From Catalinimonas niigatensis (lineage in GTDB: Bacteria > Bacteroidota > Bacteroidia > Cytophagales > Cyclobacteriaceae), in the NCBI RefSeq assembly GCF_030506285.1, contig NZ_CP119422.1:2542001-2606000 (forward strand): 64,000 nt of DNA, written 5' to 3'. The notes below the pieces were generated by a model that did not search any database, was not told the origin of the DNA, and was given only the letters and a program-made list of their open reading frames with translations. A program made the translations under genes and the position numbers. Below are positions 7,895-16,115 of the stretch, one piece after another; within the stretch, counting starts at the first letter, position 1; every line of letters begins with the position of its first letter.

Positions 7895-9034
7895 ATGAAG
7901 AAAATATTTTACATCGGTCTGGCAGGGTTTATTGCATTTGAAGTCCTGAAAGTATACTTCATCATGCCCATGCCGGGTAGCCAAAACATGGAAAGCGTAG
8001 AGCTGGCTTATTTTTTACATTCCTGGAGATGGTTTTTCAGGTGCTTGTTTCTGGTGTTCTTGGGAGTTGGTGCTTACCACGCTTTTCAATCCCAAAAGTG
8101 GATAGCTTTGTCTTCTCTTGCTTTAGCCGCGGTCGTAGCAGGGCTATTTAACTTCAAACTTTCTGCCGATGTGATGTTCTACCAACCTGAGCACTTGTCC
8201 ATGCAGGATGCTGCATCCAATGCAATAGCTATGGATAAGCTGGTACTAGGTGTACAGCATCAAGGAGAGGCCAGAGCGTATCCTATACAACTCATTGCCT
8301 ATCATCATCAGGTATTGGATACTTTGGCAGATAAACCTATCATGGTGACTTACTGCTCTGTTTGCCGCACCGGACGTGTGTTTGAGCCCCTTATCAATGG
8401 CAGGCCGGAAACCTTCCGACTAGTCGGTATGGATCATTTCAACGCAATGTTTGAAGACCAGAATACCAGAAGCTGGTGGCGCCAGGCCAATGGACAAGCT
8501 ATTGCAGGCAAACTCAAAGGGCAAACGCTACCTGAATTGCTGACTGAACAAACTACTTTAGAGAAGTGGTTAGCCCTTTATCCCAATAGTCTGGTGATGC
8601 AAGCTGATTCTACATTCGCAGAATCTTATGCCTCTTTGGAGGATTATGATTTTGGAATTGAACGAGGAGCATTGACCAGAACAGATACCCTTTCCTGGAA
8701 GGATAAGTCATGGGTAGTAGGCATTGTGGTGGGAAACGAAAGCAAGGCCTTTGACTGGAATCAACTTAAGGAAAAAAGAATCTTCAATGAAAGTTTAGGA
8801 AATACCCCTATCATCCTGGTATTGGCCTCTGATCAGCAGAGCTTTTTCGCGTTTGAGAGGCCTAGTAAAGAAGTAGTTTTCAGCATGGAGAATGATACCC
8901 TCATCTACAAGGATCAGAAGTACGACCTGCGTGGCCTGCCTCTTACAGAAGAGGGTACATCTTTAAAGAAGATCAATGCGTACCAGGAATTTTGGCACAG
9001 CTGGCGAACTTTTCATCCTAATACGCAAAGATAA
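7895..9034 (+). CDS. DUF3179-domain membrane protein
   Basis: A 379-residue protein with three to four N-terminal membrane segments (about 3-22, 45-62, 68-90) followed by a DUF3179 domain. Diagnostic motifs are PIMVTYCSVCRTGRVF with the paired cysteines, FRLVGMDHFNAMFEDQNTRS, and SWWRQANGQAIAGKLKGQTL. In DUF3179 proteins the conserved CxxC-type region may bind a metal; the function of the family is unknown. The fused membrane region is an extension compared with plain DUF3179 proteins. It is not obviously in an operon; the next gene (yceI family) begins 222 bp downstream. Confidence 0.85.
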   Translation: MKKIFYIGLAGFIAFEVLKVYFIMPMPGSQNMESVELAYFLHSWRWFFRCLFLVFLGVGAYHAFQSQKWIALSSLALAAVVAGLFNFKLSADVMFYQPEHLSMQDAASNAIAMDKLVLGVQHQGEARAYPIQLIAYHHQVLDTLADKPIMVTYCSVCRTGRVFEPLINGRPETFRLVGMDHFNAMFEDQNTRSWWRQANGQAIAGKLKGQTLPELLTEQTTLEKWLALYPNSLVMQADSTFAESYASLEDYDFGIERGALTRTDTLSWKDKSWVVGIVVGNESKAFDWNQLKEKRIFNESLGNTPIILVLASDQQSFFAFERPSKEVVFSMENDTLIYKDQKYDLRGLPLTEEGTSLKKINAYQEFWHSWRTFHPNTQR

Positions 9035-9256
9035 GCTTACAAAAATCAAACCTCTTATCTTCTGTTTATTTCTCAGAGCTTGCTCTTCAATGTCTGCATT
9101 TTGCTTTCTGCTCTTCCAAACATCATCGCTAACCCTATTCCTGAGCAAGAGAAAATATTTTTATAATTTTTTTCCTCCTGACTGCAACCTTTACGCAACA
9201 TTAGTTGTATATACAATTAAAATAAACACAAGAGTAATTCTCAAACTATTTGTATT

Positions 9257-9865
9257 ATGAAATCATTTAAACTAGTCTCCTCCGTTGCACTGATGACCCT
9301 TGTACTGGCTTCATTCACTTTACCGGTTAAAACTACTTCTTACAATGTGGATACCAATCAAAGCAAAGTAGAATGGATAGGACGCAAAGTAACCGGAGAA
9401 CATAACGGAAGTATCAAAATTAAAGAAGGCAATTTAGAAGTAGATGGCAACAATCTGCAGGGAGGCAGCTTTGTTATAGACATGAATAGTCTGACCAATG
9501 CCGACCTGGAAGGTGAATACAAAGGTAAACTGGAAGGCCATCTGAAGTCTGATGACTTCTTCGGTGTAGCGACTCACCCCACTGCCCAATTTGTCATTAC
9601 CAAAGCCAAAGCTAAAAAAGACGGACAGTATGACATTACCGGTGATCTGACTATAAAAAACATTACCAATGAAGTTACTTTTCCTGCTACTGTCAAAGTA
9701 AGTGGAAGCCAGGTGACCGCCGATGCTAAAATTACTGTTGACCGTTCAAAATACGATGTACGTTATGGCTCAGGTAGTTTCTTTGATAACTTAGGTGACA
9801 AAACTATCTACGATGAATTTGACCTGCAAGTAAGCCTGGTAGCAAACACTGCCGTAGGTAAATAA
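9257..9865 (+). CDS. YceI-family periplasmic protein
   Basis: A 202-residue exported protein with a signal peptide (about 1-27, ending near TLPVKTTS). The mature part starts with the YceI hallmark YNVDTNQSKVEWIGRKVTGE and continues through VDGNNLQGGSFVIDMNSLTN and TGDLTIKNITNEVTFPATVK. YceI proteins form a lipocalin-like barrel that binds a polyisoprenoid or long-chain lipid. No cytochrome b561 partner is next to it. A strong terminator follows at 9891-9920, so it is likely monocistronic. Confidence 0.93.
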   Translation: MKSFKLVSSVALMTLVLASFTLPVKTTSYNVDTNQSKVEWIGRKVTGEHNGSIKIKEGNLEVDGNNLQGGSFVIDMNSLTNADLEGEYKGKLEGHLKSDDFFGVATHPTAQFVITKAKAKKDGQYDITGDLTIKNITNEVTFPATVKVSGSQVTADAKITVDRSKYDVRYGSGSFFDNLGDKTIYDEFDLQVSLVANTAVGK

Positions 9866-9890
9866 CAGATATTGCCTTAACCTTTACTGG

Positions 9891-9920
9891 CCTCTTCCGG
9901 CATTGTCGGAAGAGGTTTTT
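9891..9920 (+). terminator. Terminator of the yceI-family gene
   Basis: Arms CCTCTTCCG (9891-9899) and CGGAAGAGG (9907-9915) form a perfect 9-bp stem with a 7-nt loop and a T5 run. Confidence 0.88.
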
Positions 9921-9938
9921 ACTTTCCAGATAGGTAAC

Positions 9939-9973
9939 AAAAAAGCGCTATCCACTCGGACAGCGCTTTTATT
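9939..9973 (-). terminator. Bidirectional terminator, mainly for the ATP-grasp operon
   Basis: Arms AAAAGCGCT (9941-9949) and AGCGCTTTT (9962-9970) with an inner TCC/GGA pairing. Read on the minus strand, the stem is followed by a run of T (complement of 9939-9944), ending the three-gene operon at 10012-13662. A weaker T run on the plus strand suggests it can work both ways. Confidence 0.85.
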
Positions 9974-10011
9974 AGTGATAGTTTGGTTTGAATTGGTTTA
10001 GTCAGAAAACT

Positions 10012-11055
10012 TTAGAGGGTAGCAATGGTCACGTTGTCTACTTCTCTACCATAAATCTTTTTGTAGTACACTTTCTTCTCTATGGCCTTGATCACCCGAT
10101 GACCATAGTCCACATCATACATCTGTGACATGAGATTAAGGCCGCCGGGACTAAACACATTGACTTCCATCAGCTTATCGCCTACGATGTCCACTCCCAC
10201 AAGGAACATACCATCCTGCACCAGTTTGGGCCTCAATATTTCCATCAGTTGCAACATTTCGTCGGTTACTTCGGCCTTTTTAGGCTGACCTCCTGCGTGG
10301 ATATTACTTCTGACTTCATCCGCCTGGTTTACTCTTCTGAGTCCCGCATATTTACCACCACATTCAAGGGGTTCTCCATTCATTAGAAATAAACGGGTAT
10401 CTCCTTCTTTGGCTTTGGGCAGATACTCCTGCGCAATGACATAACCATCACGACTGATCGCTTCAATGATCTGGTTCATATTATTCTTGGATTTTTTATC
10501 TACCATAAATACATTGGTACCCCCTGAACCCTGTAAAGGCTTCAGGATCATCTTTTCTTTCTGGCTTTTAAAAAAATCCATGATCTCTTTGGAGTCACGT
10601 GTGACAATCGTTTTAGGCCGCAAAATCTCAGGAAAATGCTGAAAGTACATTTTGTTGATGGCATCAGAAAGGCTGCCGGGATGGTTCAGTACGATGACGT
10701 TATCCCTGAGCGCTATTTGTGCAAATATATAAGGTGCATTCTGGGCCCAGTTTCTCTCATTGATATCGTCAGCAGGATTGTTCCTGAGAAAGACCACATC
10801 CAGGTCTACCGAGCTAATGCTGACATGCTCCGTACTTTTAAGCTCCTTCATAAAAGTTGAAGAAGACTTGTACTTATGCTCCAGGTTTACTGTTTTTGCC
10901 CTGGCTGCCATATGGCCGTCAGAGGTATATCCCAGGTCACCTACACCCATTACATACACTTCATGCCCCATTTTGTGGGCTGCCAGTGCCAGGTAGATGG
11001 TCGTATAGTTATCCTTTTCGGTTTCAAAACTATTAATGACGAATGCTATTTTCAT
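10012..11055 (-). CDS. GshB-like ATP-grasp ligase
   Basis: A 347-residue cytoplasmic ATP-grasp protein resembling glutathione synthetase (GshB). The N-terminal domain has DVVFLRNNPA (86-95) matching GshB's 'RxdP' loop. The ATP-binding lid is MILKPLQGSGGTNVF (169-183), and the metal-binding region is GVDIVGDKLMEVNVFSPGGL. It is the last gene of an operon, overlapping the DUF1704 gene by 23 bp. No gshA is visible in the window. Because of the conserved neighbourhood with an amidohydrolase and a DUF1704 peptidase, ligation of an amino acid or small peptide other than glutathione is possible. The ligase fold is certain; the substrate is not. Confidence 0.85.
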   Translation of the reverse strand: MKIAFVINSFETEKDNYTTIYLALAAHKMGHEVYVMGVGDLGYTSDGHMAARAKTVNLEHKYKSSSTFMKELKSTEHVSISSVDLDVVFLRNNPADDINERNWAQNAPYIFAQIALRDNVIVLNHPGSLSDAINKMYFQHFPEILRPKTIVTRDSKEIMDFFKSQKEKMILKPLQGSGGTNVFMVDKKSKNNMNQIIEAISRDGYVIAQEYLPKAKEGDTRLFLMNGEPLECGGKYAGLRRVNQADEVRSNIHAGGQPKKAEVTDEMLQLMEILRPKLVQDGMFLVGVDIVGDKLMEVNVFSPGGLNLMSQMYDVDYGHRVIKAIEKKVYYKKIYGREVDNVTIATL

Positions 11056-12874
11056 GTTCTATAAGGTTAGTTATTTTTATTCCTTCACGAAGCCGCGCCA
11101 GCTTTTGGCGGGCAAATTCAGTATTATGATAAGGTGGCAAAAAAGGTGACTTCACTACCCTGCGGTGTATTAGTTCTTTGACGTAAGGGACATGGGCCAT
11201 CGCAAACTTTCCTGCATAAAGTGATTCAAACTCTCCTCCCTTCTGCAGGAAATTCATAAGCCTGATGAGCCCTTTCAGATAAGCAGCATCTTTGGTTAAC
11301 CCTCCTCCCCTGTGTACTCTGGTAGTGATGTTGAATGCACCTTTGTCGCTATACCCATATTCTTCATTGAGCAGACGATAAGTTTCTATAAAATCTGCAC
11401 CTGCACAAACTGACTCTACAGCAATTACCCGTACCGCCAGCGTTTTTAACCTTGCTGCGGTCAACCCTCCTACCAAGTACTCAGCGAGTACTGCCAGTCC
11501 TTCCTGTAGTGGATCATAGCCTGCCAGTCCGGCATAAAATAATTTGAAAGGCTGACGTTTACCATTACAATAGGTAAGGATATGCGTGCCCACTTCGTGC
11601 TGTATCAGTGCCTCAGCCCGCGAAGCCTCCACACAAAAATCTTCACCAATGAGAAGCTTGCTCTTCGACACCATGATGCCGTTAATGTCCTTTCTGATTT
11701 CCACCCCCATTTCAATATCCGAAAAGTGCTTTTGGTAAATCTCCAGCTCATGTAAAGCGAGTGTCTTGAATTCATCAGCATATATTTGCTCTTCTGTATC
11801 TCTGGGGTCTACAGAGACTTCCCGTAAAATCTGCTGAGCAGTAGCTACAATATCTTCTCCAACATCACCGTAGAGGCTGTTGCTCAGATGGAGAAAGCTT
11901 TTGGTCTCTCTTTCTTCCAGCATCATCAGTTGCTTTTCCAGTTCCATCCGCTTGTCGCGAAAGAGGAAAGCCAGCGTAGGGTCTTCAATGTTCTCCAGTT
12001 GTATGTTGAACAGTTTCCTCTTTTCTTCTTCCGGGTCCAGGGCAATCAGGCGGTAGTTAAACTGTGGAAGCTTGCTGTAGTTGTGTTTCTTGAAATTCTC
12101 AAACTCAACGGTCTGGTTTACCGGGCTTACCCGGAGCAGGAAGTTCATTTTTTCGCTTACCTCGGCAAGCTGCCGGTCTGCTGACCTGGCAAGCTGGGTA
12201 AGTTGTGTTTTACCCAATGTGAGATAGTGTCCAAACTGATTGGAAGTTTGCACCCTGATAAACTCATAGGCAGCTCTCTTCAATACCTGAGAAATCTTTC
12301 GCCTCACTTTTCTGTACAATAAGGCATATAAATTTCCTGTTTCGTCTTTATAGATCAGCGGAATCTCAATCCCGATCTCCAGCGTACCTACCTCCTTAGC
12401 TTTTTCTATAGAAAGCAGGGGTTTGAGGTTTGGCGGATGCCGATGTACTGTATTGATAACCGACACCTGAAGGGGATTGTACAGCACCTCTATCTCCTCA
12501 AAACCTTCTTTCAGGGCTTTGATGGTAGCAGGAGAGCGATCTGAGGGGGAATAAATCTTGAACGTTTCAATGCCTGCTTCCGGGGCCATCCACAGTTCAA
12601 GGATCATAAAGGCATTAAACTCATTGGCAATAGTACCGGCAAGACAGGAAAGCAATTCCTCTATGTTCAGATCCTGCCTTGCAATCAGGTAGGCTCCCTG
12701 GGTCTTGAGCAAGCCCGAAAGGTACATGTCTTCGTTCTTTGCATAGCGGTACACACACAAATAAGGCAGAGGCTTATCCAGTACAAGCTTACCCCCATAA
12801 GGTAACCTTCGGTTGACACTTTTGCCTTTCTTTATCGACCGGCAAACCCCATCAATGAGTACTTGATCTATCAT
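11033..12874 (-). CDS. DUF1704 / QEGLA-motif metallopeptidase-like protein
   Basis: A 613-residue protein of the 'flavohemoglobin expression-modulating QEGLA motif' family (DUF1704, TIGR02421). The zinc-binding HExxxH is HEVGTH (426-431) and the QEGLA motif is at 457-461, with the predicted third zinc ligand in or near it. The same domain in eukaryotes (MATCAP/KIAA0895) is a carboxypeptidase that removes the C-terminal tyrosine of tubulin, so a carboxypeptidase-like role is plausible but unproven in bacteria. The first 300 residues have no recognised domain. The ATG overlaps the stop of the upstream amidohydrolase gene (ATGA), and its 3' end overlaps the ATP-grasp gene. Confidence 0.88.
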   Translation of the reverse strand: MIDQVLIDGVCRSIKKGKSVNRRLPYGGKLVLDKPLPYLCVYRYAKNEDMYLSGLLKTQGAYLIARQDLNIEELLSCLAGTIANEFNAFMILELWMAPEAGIETFKIYSPSDRSPATIKALKEGFEEIEVLYNPLQVSVINTVHRHPPNLKPLLSIEKAKEVGTLEIGIEIPLIYKDETGNLYALLYRKVRRKISQVLKRAAYEFIRVQTSNQFGHYLTLGKTQLTQLARSADRQLAEVSEKMNFLLRVSPVNQTVEFENFKKHNYSKLPQFNYRLIALDPEEEKRKLFNIQLENIEDPTLAFLFRDKRMELEKQLMMLEERETKSFLHLSNSLYGDVGEDIVATAQQILREVSVDPRDTEEQIYADEFKTLALHELEIYQKHFSDIEMGVEIRKDINGIMVSKSKLLIGEDFCVEASRAEALIQHEVGTHILTYCNGKRQPFKLFYAGLAGYDPLQEGLAVLAEYLVGGLTAARLKTLAVRVIAVESVCAGADFIETYRLLNEEYGYSDKGAFNITTRVHRGGGLTKDAAYLKGLIRLMNFLQKGGEFESLYAGKFAMAHVPYVKELIHRRVVKSPFLPPYHNTEFARQKLARLREGIKITNLIEHENSIRH

Positions 12875-13662
12875 AGCGCCTTGGTCTGAAATACTTTACC
12901 GGCTGCTTTACGAACAGGCAGCAGAGAGTCAATAAAAAGCGCTCTCAGGTGCTTCAGATGGTTTTCATCGGCTTCGCCTGTCCATTCGTCCATAAAAAAT
13001 TTCTTCACTTCTATCGCCAGTGGGCATACTCTGTTACCATAGTGTTCGTAAATCCACTGGCTGAAATATCCGCCTTTAAACTTTACATTTTCCCGAACGT
13101 CAAGATGCCTGCCTTCAAAGTTGTATTCTCCAAAGCACTTCAGAAGGGTATCTACTACCGGAGCCCATAGCGCACGATCCATATTCTTTGTACCGATATT
13201 AATTTCAGGATTTTCCTCCGGACTGGCGTAGCGGTCTACTCCTTCCCTGCGGAAGTTATAGGAATGAAAATCATAAACGACCAGCCAGTCATGCTTCTCC
13301 AGCAGTCGATCAAAATGATCGGCGATCTGCTGATAAAATTGATCATAAGCACTGAGCGACTTTTCCATAATCTCAGCAGGAACATCCTCTTTCCAGAGTT
13401 GTAGTCCCCAGCTATCTTCCGGTTTGGTATAGACTGCCTTGTCGCGGGGACGGTTTACATCCACTTCAAATCGGGAAGTATCTACTTTGATAGTATTGTC
13501 AGAAATCTGCAACCATTCGGTAGTAAAAGGATCTTCTTCCCGAAGGCGTTCCGACTCAAGAAGGTTGAGATACGGAAGTAATTCCGGCCTGATCTGATGT
13601 CCATTATGTATGGCCGTGGCCACAATTGGGCTGTCTCCTGTAGTTATTTCAACATGTACCAT
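12871..13662 (-). CDS. N-formylglutamate amidohydrolase family protein
   Basis: A 263-residue member of the FGase family. Motifs include AIHNGH (17-22), TSRFEVDVNRPRDKAVY with the conserved Asp/Arg pair, VVYDFHSYNFRR with Asp-x-His, and AIEVKKFFMDEWTG near the C-terminus. Family members hydrolyse N-acyl amino acids, the classical one being N-formyl-L-glutamate in histidine breakdown, but no hut genes are nearby. It is the first gene of the operon with DUF1704 and the ATP-grasp ligase, so its substrate is more likely tied to those enzymes than to histidine. Confidence 0.85.
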   Translation of the reverse strand: MVHVEITTGDSPIVATAIHNGHQIRPELLPYLNLLESERLREEDPFTTEWLQISDNTIKVDTSRFEVDVNRPRDKAVYTKPEDSWGLQLWKEDVPAEIMEKSLSAYDQFYQQIADHFDRLLEKHDWLVVYDFHSYNFRREGVDRYASPEENPEINIGTKNMDRALWAPVVDTLLKCFGEYNFEGRHLDVRENVKFKGGYFSQWIYEHYGNRVCPLAIEVKKFFMDEWTGEADENHLKHLRALFIDSLLPVRKAAGKVFQTKAL

Positions 13663-13962
13663 AGTTTATGTTGCACAATAAAGCCTCCATTTTTCCGAAA
13701 CCAGCTACTTTCAGTCTTTGCTTTTCTTATCATTTGAGGGTAAAAAAGCCTCTTACAGCAAGTTTTTACAGATTAATAAAATCAGACAAAACAAGCTATA
13801 TGACACCAGAACAATGCATCATCGCAGGAAGATGGGGACTTACACCACATAAATCGTGGTGTTTTTGCAACAAAAGGAATTTGCTTTGAGGATAAAAATC
13901 CTTCTTTTTTGTAGCAAAAGGCCTATTTCACTATCTTCCATGGCACTCATTTTTTGGATATT
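13663..13962. other. Intergenic region with two hairpins
   Basis: This 300-bp gap separates divergent transcription units. ACACCAC/GTGGTGT (13842-13862) with T5, and AGGAT/ATCCT near 13888-13905 followed by T-rich DNA, look like terminators on the plus strand, but no upstream plus-strand gene is seen. They may end a short untranslated transcript. The promoter of the N-formylglutamate amidohydrolase operon should lie in the left part of the gap. Confidence 0.35.
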
Positions 13963-14328
13963 ATGAAAGTGAACTACTCTTGGCTGGGGATAACTTTTGT
14001 ATTTGTGGCTTGCGTATGTTCTGCTACGCAGGTCTATGTGAAGCAGCAGTTTTCAAACGAAGTAGGTTTAGCGCTCTTCTTCGCCTTTATGTTTGGAGTG
14101 ACAACGATATACGGAAGCATGAACCCATTACAAAGAGGCACATTAAGTCCCCATGGCCTCAGAATATTATCTGTATTGCATTTCGTCTGTCTGTTTATCA
14201 TTTCTGGAATGGCGGGGTGGATGGTGGGAGGGTTACTGGCATTCAGCAACACTAATTTTATTGCCTTTTCCATCTTACTCTACTTCCTCGGTCTCCGCCT
14301 GGGCGCCCATCTGCAGTTTTATGTTTGA
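13963..14328 (+). CDS. Small membrane protein of unknown function
   Basis: A 121-residue protein with four predicted membrane segments (about 7-24, 33-50, 66-88 and 92-115). The ATG at 13963 is preferred to a TTG three codons upstream. No family was recognised. It is isolated, and is followed by a GC-rich repeat tract rather than by a partner gene. Confidence 0.6.
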   Translation: MKVNYSWLGITFVFVACVCSATQVYVKQQFSNEVGLALFFAFMFGVTTIYGSMNPLQRGTLSPHGLRILSVLHFVCLFIISGMAGWMVGGLLAFSNTNFIAFSILLYFLGLRLGAHLQFYV

Positions 14329-14383
14329 GTGACCTAGGAATAATCCCTGCAATCCTTCTGTACAAAAGTTTCATCCCGGATGA

Positions 14384-14598
14384 TGGTATGCTATGTAAGC
14401 TTGCGAAGACATACATGACCTGCTTATGGAGTAACGGGCAGCGTGGCGGGGAGCATCAAACCCTGGTTCGAAGCAGTGCGCCGGGTGGGGGAAAGGTGCA
14501 TGACCTAGTCATGAAGCAGTGCGCCGGGCGGCGGGGTGGTACAAGACCTGGTAAGGAACCTTTCCGCAGGGTGGCGGAGACCTTCAACACCTGGTCAT
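14384..14598. repeat. Degenerate 43-bp tandem repeat, about five copies, GC-rich
   Basis: Copies can be read at 14470-14512, 14513-14555 and 14556-14598, with more diverged ones at 14427-14469 and about 14384-14426. The first two share GAAGCAGTGCGCCGGG at the start; copies end in ACCTGGTCAT or variants (CCTGGTTC, CCTAGTCAT, CCTGGTAAG, CCTGGTCAT), with a GGCGGGG core in the middle. Because 43 is not a multiple of three, the tract is not protein-coding. The final ACCTGGT arm also pairs with ACCAGGTGTTGA at 14632-14643 (12-bp perfect inverted repeat). Its GC content is higher than its surroundings. Confidence 0.6.
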
Positions 14599-14738
14599 GA
14601 GGCATAAGTTCGGATGACTGACAGCCTCCTTACCAGGTGTTGAGGAGAGAAGCAAGCCTACTTATCGTTGAAAACCTGCTTTTACAGCAGGTATCTCATC
14701 TGTCCGGTGGAACAATTGGAGATTTGTATGGTTGGAAA

Positions 14739-15326
14739 TTATTCCAGCGCAGCCTGGAAGTCGTTCACTTCAACGACCTGCCCGGGGGGCAACTGATCCA
14801 GGCTGATATTACCAATACGGATGCGAACCAACCTTAAAGTAGGAAAGCCCACTGCTGCCGTCATTCTGCGGACCTGCCTGAACTTGCCTTCGGTGAGGGT
14901 GATGGACAGCCAGCTGGTGGGGCCATGTCTTTCGTCTCTGATGCTTTTGCCGCGTGCCCCAAAGTCCGGTGCCGGGTCTAAAACACTTGCTGCACAGGCG
15001 ACTGCCCTATACTGCTTGCTGCCTGTCCCTATAGTAACGCCCTCTATAAGCTGTGCAATAGCCTCCGGGGTGATTTGGCCATCCACCTGGGCATAATACT
15101 CTTTCTCCACTGCTTTGCTGCGCACCTGCATACTCACTTTGCCATCGGTGGTGAGTAGCAGCAAACCTTCAGAGTCCTCATCCAGGCGGCCAATGGCCAT
15201 CGTGCCCTCGGGAAAGTCATGCAGCGCTCCCAGCAGCTTTTTGTTTTTTCGCCTGTTCTGGTGGTTCACAAACTGCGACAGGTACCCAAAAGGCTTATGA
15301 AGAATAAAGTGACGGTGCTGACTCAT
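14739..15326 (-). CDS. rluE: Pseudouridine synthase, RluE-like
   Basis: A 195-residue RsuA/RluB/E/F-type pseudouridine synthase. The catalytic Asp is in GRLDEDSEGLLLLTTDG, which follows the N-terminal HRHFILHKPFGYLSQF. The distal motif is GKFRQVRRMTAAVGFPTLRL with the conserved RQVRRM. There is no N-terminal S4 domain and the length is short, which fits RluE (23S rRNA U2457 in E. coli) rather than RsuA or RluB. Isolated on the minus strand. Confidence 0.88.
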   Translation of the reverse strand: MSQHRHFILHKPFGYLSQFVNHQNRRKNKKLLGALHDFPEGTMAIGRLDEDSEGLLLLTTDGKVSMQVRSKAVEKEYYAQVDGQITPEAIAQLIEGVTIGTGSKQYRAVACAASVLDPAPDFGARGKSIRDERHGPTSWLSITLTEGKFRQVRRMTAAVGFPTLRLVRIRIGNISLDQLPPGQVVEVNDFQAALE

Positions 15327-15330
15327 GTAA

Positions 15331-15478
15331 AAATTACACGTGAAGGAAAGGTATTTGGATGCTTATGCTGGTGTTCAACGTGGGAAACGTAGTGTGAAAG
15401 TTCTTCTCTATCCTGATCTTATTTATCCGTTTCTTCAGTAATGGCTTGGCTGCTTTCTCAAAATTATCAGTAGACGTA
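15331..15478 (-). pseudogene. Remnant of a RelE/ParE-like toxin gene
   Basis: Immediately after the antitoxin stop, and in the same frame, codons read STDNFEKAAKPLLKK, which matches the usual N-terminus of RelE-type toxins (xxSTDNFERxxKxLxKKYxSL). There is no start codon in that frame; a GTG 2 nt away in the +1 frame would give MKYV then a stop, as if two bases were lost. Homology ends after KKR, so the toxin is truncated as well as frameshifted. Inference from a short match; no toxin activity is expected. Confidence 0.4.
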
Positions 15479-15480
15479 CT

Positions 15481-15696
15481 TCACATTTCATTGAGAAACT
15501 CACCTAGTGTTCTGCCTTTTTTCCTTTTCCCTTCTTTGATGTCCTGTACTTCTTTCAAAGCGTCTTGCAGTCCACCTAACACTTCCAATTTATTCAGCAG
15601 TTTTTCATGCTCTGATCTCAACTGCTTCCACTCTTCAATGGGAACGATTACTGCTGTCTGTTTACCTTCTTCGTCAATGATATATTGAATACTCAT
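15481..15696 (-). CDS. Type II antitoxin-like protein
   Basis: A 71-residue protein starting MSIQYIIDEEGKQTAVIVPI, then EEWKQLRSEHEKL, which resembles the Phd/RelB-type antitoxins of Bacteroidota: a short DNA-binding beta-alpha front and a long charged helical tail (LQDALKEVQDIKEGKRKKGR). The following toxin seems destroyed, so this may be an orphan antitoxin. Short length makes family assignment uncertain. Confidence 0.65.
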   Translation of the reverse strand: MSIQYIIDEEGKQTAVIVPIEEWKQLRSEHEKLLNKLEVLGGLQDALKEVQDIKEGKRKKGRTLGEFLNEM

Positions 15697-15785
15697 CGCT
15701 TTTTTCAGATTACAGTTTTTTCAATAGATACAATATTTAATATCCAATGACCTCATGTAGCGGCAAGGCCGGTGACCAAAGCGTG

Positions 15786-16115
15786 CTATGCTCTGGCTTT
15801 TATTTCTGTCGGTCCAGTGGGTAGGTTTTTATTTAGCACTTCCTTTATTTGTGGAACAAGTTCCTTTAGTGTGATGTAAGCATTATCCTGGGCATTCAAC
15901 ACAATAACTGCTATCGGATATTTACGGAAGTTTTGCTGGAATTGTAAATTTCTATCAAAGGTAAAGAGTACATCAAATTCCTCTTCTAACATTAATTTCA
16001 ATAACTCCCCATTCTTTTTGCTATTCCATCCTTTATCCGAAACAGTATAAATTTCATGTTCAGAAAAATCAAATTTCAATTTTTTAGGGAGATTTTCGTC
16101 AAGCAACAGCTTCAT
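15786..16115 (-). CDS. DUF5615 PIN-like toxin
   Basis: A 109-residue DUF5615-family (PIN-like) protein beginning MKLLLDENLPKKLKFDF, with GWNSKKNGELLKLMLEEE and FDVLFTFDRNLQFQQNF. The conserved acidic residues in LLDENLP and FTFDRNL are the presumed nuclease site. The ATG at 16115 gives the canonical family start; an in-frame GTG at 16124 would add MKF. It overlaps the DUF433 gene by 17 bp, giving the usual DUF433-DUF5615 toxin-antitoxin arrangement. Toxicity itself is inferred from the family. Confidence 0.85.
   Translation of the reverse strand: MKLLLDENLPKKLKFDFSEHEIYTVSDKGWNSKKNGELLKLMLEEEFDVLFTFDRNLQFQQNFRKYPIAVIVLNAQDNAYITLKELVPQIKEVLNKNLPTGPTEIKARA

Noticed and set aside
14470-14530. 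Group II intron 5' end (GTGCGCC)
   Set aside because: GTGCG is followed by no recognisable intron domains or reverse transcriptase gene; the sequence is instead part of a tandem 43-bp repeat.
14325-14600. Protein-coding gene across the repeat tract
   Set aside because: The repeat period of 43 bp shifts the frame in each copy, the translation has no family resemblance, and it starts inside the previous gene.
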